Positions 34,153 through 38,259 of a stretch of 38,259 bases of DNA are shown one piece after another. The DNA is taken from the NCBI GenBank assembly GCA_030587525.1, contig JAUQYW010000086.1, positions 1 through 38,259 on the forward strand, read 5' to 3'. A model generated the notes under the pieces. It was not told the origin of the DNA, did no database searches, and was given only the letters and a program-made list of their open reading frames with translations. Source of the stretch: Candidatus Sigynarchaeota archaeon. GTDB lineage: Archaea; Asgardarchaeota; Lokiarchaeia; Sigynarchaeales; Sigynarchaeaceae. The translations under genes and the position numbers were made by a program. Each line of letters starts with the position of its first letter. Position 1 is the stretch's first letter.

Positions 34153-34169
34153 TCCCGATAACGAGACCA

Positions 34170-35201
34170 CTATTTGCGTGGTGGCCGGCTCGTGCGACGA
34201 AACAGAACGACGCTGGCGATGCCAATCAACGCCAGGGGGATGATGCTCGGCCACGCATCGATCGCCGAGCCAAGATCCTTGCACAAGTGCCATTGACCAG
34301 CCACGAAGCATAGACGATCTATGTGGGCACGGATGCCGTCGCCATGATTCGGCTGGTGGTATGTGATGAGCAGCTCCCCGTCACCGCCCCGGCGGAACCA
34401 GGTCGAGTGCCCGCCGTCACCTGTAATGGTTGGGTTTATTGATTGCTCGTAGGGGCCGAGCACTTGCCGGGAGCTCGCATAGCCGCAGTTATATCCATGG
34501 TTGATGCTGGACCAAAACAAGTAATATGTGCCATTCAACTTAAGCATGGATGGCCCGTCCGTGATGCCACCAGACCAGGTTGCATCCTTACCCCTGAATA
34601 ACAAGGTTTTCTCGCCAATCAACGTGGTGAAATTCGGCGCGATAGGCTGGATCCAGAACTCGCCAATTCCTGACGGGAAATCGACCCACTCGTACGAGTA
34701 TATGAAGTATTCCGAGCCATTATCGTCCCGAAAGAGATGGCCGTCGAGGCACATCCACTCGGCAGGCGTTAGCGGGGCGAGCATAAGATCGACATAGGGA
34801 CCGACAGGGCTCGTTGCCACGGCAACGCCGGTCGACCTGTTCGTCGTGCTCGTCTTCCCTGAGAAGAACAAGTAAAACTTTCCGTTCTTGTAGACTTGCT
34901 CGGGGGCCCAAAAATCTTGCAATGCCCACGTGCTCGAAGCGTTGCGGGTATAAATGTGGCCGATAGGGTCCCAATGCTCGAGATCTGACGACACATAGCC
35001 GAGAAATCCATCCCCAGCCGTGGTGCCGGTCATGTAATACAAGCCGTCGTGGTACATGATGTTCGGGTCCCGGATCCAGATCTCGTCGAGGTGCATCGTC
35101 GCACCTCGCGTCGTCGAAATGTCCGTGGCAGCGCAAACGATGACGAATGCCAAGACAATCGTGATCAGGCGTGAACATCTAAAACTCGGTCTTGCCATCA
35201 T
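34170..35201 (-). CDS. Secreted GH43-like five-bladed propeller protein with C-terminal membrane anchor
   Basis: The 343-residue product has an N-terminal signal peptide (about residues 9-33) and a C-terminal transmembrane helix (about 316-335) with a basic tail. The ectodomain matches GH43 and related clans. It shows WIRDPNIMYHDGLYYMTGT, which holds the catalytic-base Asp, and WAPEQVYKNGKFYLFFSGK. DGHLFRDDNGSEYF carries the second Asp. The position of the acid Glu, usually EGP, reads TDGPSMLKLNGTYYLFWSS. A TDGP motif is known in some GH43 subfamilies, so activity is possible but not certain. Likely substrates are arabinan, xylan or galactan side chains outside the cell. It is convergent with GH20 (17 bases apart). 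Confidence 0.85.
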   Translation of the reverse strand: MMARPSFRCSRLITIVLAFVIVCAATDISTTRGATMHLDEIWIRDPNIMYHDGLYYMTGTTAGDGFLGYVSSDLEHWDPIGHIYTRNASSTWALQDFWAPEQVYKNGKFYLFFSGKTSTTNRSTGVAVATSPVGPYVDLMLAPLTPAEWMCLDGHLFRDDNGSEYFIYSYEWVDFPSGIGEFWIQPIAPNFTTLIGEKTLLFRGKDATWSGGITDGPSMLKLNGTYYLFWSSINHGYNCGYASSRQVLGPYEQSINPTITGDGGHSTWFRRGGDGELLITYHQPNHGDGIRAHIDRLCFVAGQWHLCKDLGSAIDAWPSIIPLALIGIASVVLFRRTSRPPRK

Positions 35202-35355
35202 TCAAGAATAAGCAATGCACAGAATAAATTTTTCCATTTAAACCCAAGTATTGCACTAAATATCATCAAGTCGCCATGGAATTCTTGATTATAAGGATTA
35301 GATTAACTATTGTGGATGTGCAAGTATACATCGAGCATAAAAAAACGACCGAGCA

Positions 35356-35652
35356 ATGATGGACATGGAAAAAATCGCAGTCGAGTTCCTTTCCGCACTC
35401 TCCAGCTTCACGAACGAGAGGCGGGTCGAGTTGGAATTGCCGGAGGGAAGCTCGATCGCTACTGTGCTTGCCGCGCTGCATCAACGCTATGGAAACAAAG
35501 GTACAGAACGAATTTTTAACCATCCTAGAGGCTTGAGCCCGGCGCTGGTCATGATGGTGAACGGCGTTGATATACGTTACATGGACGGCATCGACACGAT
35601 CGTGAAAGAGGGCGATGTCGTGGTTTGTCTGCCTATCATAATGGGTGGATAA
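35356..35652 (+). CDS. MoaD/ThiS-like beta-grasp sulfur carrier or ubiquitin-like modifier
   Basis: The 98-residue product has the beta-grasp pattern of MoaD. The strand IAVEFLSALSSF leads to the hydrophobic core RRVELELPEGSSIATVLAAL, then ALVMMVNGVDI, then IVKEGDVVVCLPIIMGG. It ends exactly in Gly-Gly, the C-terminus that is adenylated and thiocarboxylated in sulfur transfer, or conjugated to lysines in archaeal SAMP proteins. Several ATGs (35356, 35359, 35365) are possible; a TATA-like ATAAAA at 35337-35342 fits ATG 35365 best. The divergent molbindin-like gene downstream suggests molybdenum or tungsten cofactor metabolism. No E1-like MoeB/ThiF gene is present here. Confidence 0.9.
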   Translation: MMDMEKIAVEFLSALSSFTNERRVELELPEGSSIATVLAALHQRYGNKGTERIFNHPRGLSPALVMMVNGVDIRYMDGIDTIVKEGDVVVCLPIIMGG

Positions 35653-35693
35653 ACCCTGGAAATCGTCGATCAATAAAAAAATAATAAAATACT

Positions 35694-35903
35694 TCATTCT
35701 TTGACCGGGAGCACGCTGATTGCTTTGACGACGAGCATTATCTTGTCGCCAACTTTCAAGTTTAGATCGTCAAGTGACTCGGTCGTGATGACGGAAGCCA
35801 TCTCCGCGGGCACGAGTACCTCGCACTTGACCAATGACATAATGTCGCCTTTCTTGATGGATGTAACCTTTGCATGGATCTTGTTTCGAGCTCCATATTT
35901 CAT
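35694..35903 (-). CDS. Mop (molybdate/tungstate-binding) single-domain protein
   Basis: The 69-residue product is a stand-alone Mop/TOBE domain, the usual size of a molbindin. It begins with MKYGARNKIHAKVTSIKKGDI, and the middle holds LVKCEVLVPAEMASVITTES with the SVITTES loop. The segment LNLKVGDKIMLVVKAISVLPVK closes the beta-barrel. These hexamer-forming domains bind molybdate or tungstate in the cytoplasm. GAGGTGAT (35909-35916 on the minus strand) ends five bases before the ATG, an ideal ribosome binding site. Its neighbours, a MoaD-like gene and an iron-sulfur enzyme, support a Mo/W link. Confidence 0.92.
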   Translation of the reverse strand: MKYGARNKIHAKVTSIKKGDIMSLVKCEVLVPAEMASVITTESLDDLNLKVGDKIMLVVKAISVLPVKE

Positions 35904-36030
35904 TTGAAATCACCTCGTTGCACGAAAAATTTGAGATCACTTCGTTATAAACATTTTGGAGTTTCTAACTGCACATGATGGTGCAACCCGAAATCCGAAA
36001 AATATTTAATCATTAGATATTTCAATCGAT

Positions 36031-36040
36031 CTATAAGTTT
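36031..36040 (+). promoter_or_regulatory. TATA-like box for the dehydratase-family gene
   Basis: CTATAAGTTT lies about 24 bases before the ATG pair at 36054/36060. This suggests a leaderless transcript. Confidence 0.45.
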
Positions 36041-36053
36041 ATTAAATAGTTGG

Positions 36054-37343
36054 ATGATTATGGCAGCAACAGATTGGCACCAGATGTGGAAAAACCTCGG
36101 TCTTGACCTTGCCAAGCACGACCAATTGCTCGGGGTCCTGCCCGACATCTATAAATCCGTGTACATGGTCCCGCAGAAAAATAGACCTCAGAATATGGGC
36201 TTTTTCGAGTTTGTCGTGGGCGACATCCACGGGATTCGCGTGAAGGAGCTCGTGCAAGCAAAAGCAGATGGAAAGGTGATCGTCGGCTCATTCTGCTTGT
36301 ACGTGCCTGACGAGATCATTCTCGCATTGAACGGCGTGAATATCGGCTTGTGCGGTGGCACGAATTTCTCGAATTTTGCAGTTGAAGGAATCTTGCCAAC
36401 GAACACGTGTGCACTTATTAAATCAGCACTGGGTTTTGGCCTCGGTAAGATTTGCCCCTACTATGCCATTGCCGACATTCTCATCGGTGAAACGACCTGC
36501 GATGGTAAAAAGAAAGCATGGGAAATTCTTGCTAACCACAAGAAAGTGTATGTCATGGAGACCCCGCAGCTCAAGAAGCGCAGGCAAGCCCGGGCTCATT
36601 TCATTACCGAGCTCAATGATCTCGTCAAGGCGCTTGAAAAAGCCTCGGGAAAGAAACTCACCACGGAGAACTTGAAAACCGCAATGATAAAAATTTCCAA
36701 GAAGCGCGCCCAGCTCAAACGGCTTTACGAGACGCGGAAGGCTAATCCACCCGCGATATCGGGCAAGGATGCATTGCTCGTCTCCCAGATCACATTTTAC
36801 GACGATCCCGATCGGGAGATCGAGATGATCGGAAAACTGGCAGAGGAATGCGAACAACGTGTCATAAAAGGCGAGGGCGTGGTTCCCAAGGGTACGAAAC
36901 GCATCTTGCTTTCCGGCACCCCGCAAGCCATTCCCAACTGGAAGCTCCACGACATCATCGAAACGAGCGGTGCCGTCGTGGTGTGCGAGGAAACCTGCAC
37001 GGGCACCCGGTATTTCGAATCGACTTACGAGATCAGAGGAAACACCACCGGTGAGCTGCTAGAACGCCTTGCTGACCGGTACCTTAGCATCAACTGTGCC
37101 TGTTTCAGCCCGAACGATGCACGCATGGAGGACATCAAGCGCCTTGCCAAGGAATACAAGGCTGACGGCGTCATTCTCTACACGCTCACATTCTGCGACC
37201 CGTACCAGTACGAGGCCATGACAATCGAAAAAGAATTGAAGAAGGCCGGCATCAAGGTGCTCTCGATCAACACGGACTACGCGGGCGAAGATACTGGGCA
37301 GTTGAAGACACGTGTTGAAGCATTTCTCGAATCGCTGAAATGA
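36054..37343 (+). CDS. 2-hydroxyacyl-CoA dehydratase / double-cubane-cluster (YjiM-type) family protein
   Basis: The 429-residue product matches the HgdB/BcrC-like family, especially the YjiM/DCCP branch. The key stretch is LPTNTCALIKSALGFGLGKICPYYAIADILIGETTCDGKKKAWE, in which three cysteines (about residues 124, 139, 152) are spaced as iron-sulfur ligands. Further cysteines lie in CGGTN, EETCTGTRYFE, NCACFSPN and VILYTLTFCDPYQYE. The family includes dehydratase subunits with [4Fe-4S] clusters and single-subunit proteins holding an [8Fe-9S] double cubane. All need an ATP-dependent activator, which is not in this window. Low-potential reductions are the likely chemistry; the substrate is unknown. 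Confidence 0.88.
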   Translation: MIMAATDWHQMWKNLGLDLAKHDQLLGVLPDIYKSVYMVPQKNRPQNMGFFEFVVGDIHGIRVKELVQAKADGKVIVGSFCLYVPDEIILALNGVNIGLCGGTNFSNFAVEGILPTNTCALIKSALGFGLGKICPYYAIADILIGETTCDGKKKAWEILANHKKVYVMETPQLKKRRQARAHFITELNDLVKALEKASGKKLTTENLKTAMIKISKKRAQLKRLYETRKANPPAISGKDALLVSQITFYDDPDREIEMIGKLAEECEQRVIKGEGVVPKGTKRILLSGTPQAIPNWKLHDIIETSGAVVVCEETCTGTRYFESTYEIRGNTTGELLERLADRYLSINCACFSPNDARMEDIKRLAKEYKADGVILYTLTFCDPYQYEAMTIEKELKKAGIKVLSINTDYAGEDTGQLKTRVEAFLESLK

Positions 37344-37361
37344 ACTTGAACAATTGTAACA

Positions 37362-37988
37362 CTATTTTTTTACCTTTTCATGAAAGATGATCTCGTCGAT
37401 CGAGCGCCGCTTATTCGCGGGCGTGTTTCCGATGCCGGCCTCGCCTTCTAGCTGCCGGGGCGCGACCGTCGAGAATTTCTCGTAGACTTTCTCCCTTGGA
37501 ATGCTCTCGCCTTTTGGGTAACCGACGGGAATGATGCAAGCGACTTCCCAATTGGTCGGGATGCTTAGCACTTTTTTAATATGACTTTTATGTACCCAAC
37601 CGACCCAGCACGTGCCGAGACCAAGTTCGGCTGCCGTTAAAACGATATGCTCGCCAACAATGCCCATGTCAACGAGTTGATAATTCTTTCCGAGAAACTG
37701 GGCGAATTTTTGTGTCCCGGATTTGACCGTACACAGCACAAGGATCACCGGGGCTTTCTCGAACCACGGGTGGCGATTGATGCTCGCAGGTGTTGCATCG
37801 CTAAGCGTTGTCTTTAATGCCGCATCCTTCACGACGATGATGCGCCAAGGCTGGCTGTTCGTCGATGACGGTGCAAGCCTGGCAGATTCCAAGATGAGAT
37901 CGAGCTTCCAATCCTCGATTGGCCGTGGGTCATACTCGCGCACGCTGCGGCGATAGCGGATAATCGCAAATACATCGGATCTTTCCAT
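37362..37988 (-). CDS. Nitroreductase-family FMN enzyme
   Basis: The 208-residue product has the classic N-terminal phrase IRYRRSVREYDPRPIEDWKLDLIL and ARLAPSSTNSQPWRIIVVKD, which contribute to FMN phosphate and ring binding. The later segment AAELGLGTCWVGWV (about residues 123-136) followed by IIPVGYPKGE is equally characteristic. The FMN-dependent enzyme reduces flavin-accessible substrates using NAD(P)H; its physiological substrate is not evident. ATG 37988 lies directly beside a 6-base inverted repeat (37990-38006) that may be an operator. It is convergent with the upstream dehydratase-family gene, 18 bases apart. Confidence 0.92.
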   Translation of the reverse strand: MERSDVFAIIRYRRSVREYDPRPIEDWKLDLILESARLAPSSTNSQPWRIIVVKDAALKTTLSDATPASINRHPWFEKAPVILVLCTVKSGTQKFAQFLGKNYQLVDMGIVGEHIVLTAAELGLGTCWVGWVHKSHIKKVLSIPTNWEVACIIPVGYPKGESIPREKVYEKFSTVAPRQLEGEAGIGNTPANKRRSIDEIIFHEKVKK

Positions 37989-37989
37989 A

Positions 37990-38006
37990 ATACCACGTGA
38001 TGGTAT
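37990..38006. promoter_or_regulatory. Inverted repeat beside the nitroreductase start, possible operator
   Basis: ATACCA at 37990-37995 and TGGTAT at 38001-38006 are perfect complements with a 5-base spacer CGTGA, and CACGTG straddles the first arm. The position at the start codon of the minus gene suits a repressor site. Confidence 0.4.
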
Positions 38007-38147
38007 GTAGGTAATACTCGAACTTTGTCAGTAAACTCTACTCTAAACTGACACGAGACAAATTACTGCTTACAATGTAGGTAATACTTTAAACTGACAT
38101 CTTTTCGATCCACTTTCCATCTTGTCAGTCTTAGAGTAGAGCCTACA
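38005..38147. repeat. Direct repeats and imperfect long inverted repeat
   Basis: ATGTAGGTAATACT occurs at 38005-38018 and 38075-38088. TAAACTGACA occurs twice (38044-38053, 38090-38099). CTCTACTCTAAACTGAC (38036-38052) pairs with 38124-38141, which differs by one extra base, and TGTAGG (38006-38011) pairs with CCTACA (38142-38147). The pattern can form a long interrupted stem. Confidence 0.8.
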
Positions 38148-38259
38148 ATACGGTGCTATTCTAACCTGTCATTTTCGAGCACGTGATATTGAATGGGTGG
38201 AACGCTAGGATGAGACCAAAATAGTTCGTCACATCCCGGTATCAAGCCGACTTAAGGCC

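Larger units (their letters stand above)
37989..38259. other. Repeat-rich non-coding right end of the window
   Basis: This 271-base region has no credible gene. It carries direct repeats and an imperfect hairpin with a long stem, listed separately. It may be a regulatory region of the nitroreductase gene or the edge of a mobile or structured element that continues beyond the window. Confidence 0.4.

Noticed and set aside
38005..38147. CRISPR array
   Set aside because: Repeats are too short, only two copies each, interleaved and without regular spacers; no cas genes are nearby.

Overview
The window looks archaeal. Several genes have a TATA-like box about 25 bases before the start codon, as expected for leaderless transcripts, while others carry GGTGA/GAGGTGAT-type ribosome binding sites. 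The gene content also fits: an NDP-forming acyl-CoA synthetase alpha protein, NosD-type beta-helix and CARDB surface proteins anchored by a C-terminal membrane helix, a Mop-domain protein and a MoaD-like protein. Base composition is moderate. The mixture resembles what is reported for Asgard archaea, but nothing here proves a phylum. No rRNA, tRNA, CRISPR array or insertion sequence was recognised.

Layout. (1) 1-10.6 kb, cell-surface block: two close paralogues of a polytopic, flippase-like membrane protein point outward (1-412 minus, cut by the window edge; 4580-6466 plus). Between them lie an eight-repeat propeller-like surface protein and a two-gene membrane operon. A ten-repeat CARDB plus PKD surface protein follows (6477-10511 minus). 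(2) 10.7-18.1 kb, mixed metabolism: a FluG-like amidohydrolase, a small acidic protein, a PHP phosphoesterase divergent from an MFS transporter, a small membrane-anchored protein, and a fusion of zinc ribbon, membrane domain and alpha/beta hydrolase. (3) 18.2-21.8 kb: a heterodimeric ABC exporter with complementary degenerate and consensus ATPase sites. (4) 21.8-24 kb: a small possibly DUF6935-like protein and a DUF1846 protein. (5) 24.4-29.5 kb: a large beta-helix/FN3/Ig-like surface protein interrupted by one in-frame TGA, then another secreted membrane-anchored protein. (6) 29.5-31 kb: a mostly non-coding stretch with a probable 51-residue gene and a nested inverted-repeat element, then a GNAT acetyltransferase. 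(7) 31.1-35.2 kb: an acyl-CoA synthetase alpha protein in tight operon with an apparently cytoplasmic GH20 hexosaminidase, convergent with a secreted GH43-like protein. (8) 35.3-38 kb: a MoaD-like beta-grasp protein ending in GG, a Mop molybdate/tungstate-binding protein, a 2-hydroxyacyl-CoA dehydratase/double-cubane-cluster family protein and a nitroreductase, followed by a repeat-rich non-coding end.

Together the genes suggest an anaerobe that invests in large extracellular adhesion or glycan-binding proteins, uses amino sugars and plant or microbial glycans, exports material through flippase-like and ABC systems, and has Mo/W and low-potential iron-sulfur chemistry. The strongest points for follow-up are the interrupted beta-helix gene, the small gene with the neighbouring structured element, and the zinc ribbon-membrane-hydrolase fusion beside the ABC exporter.
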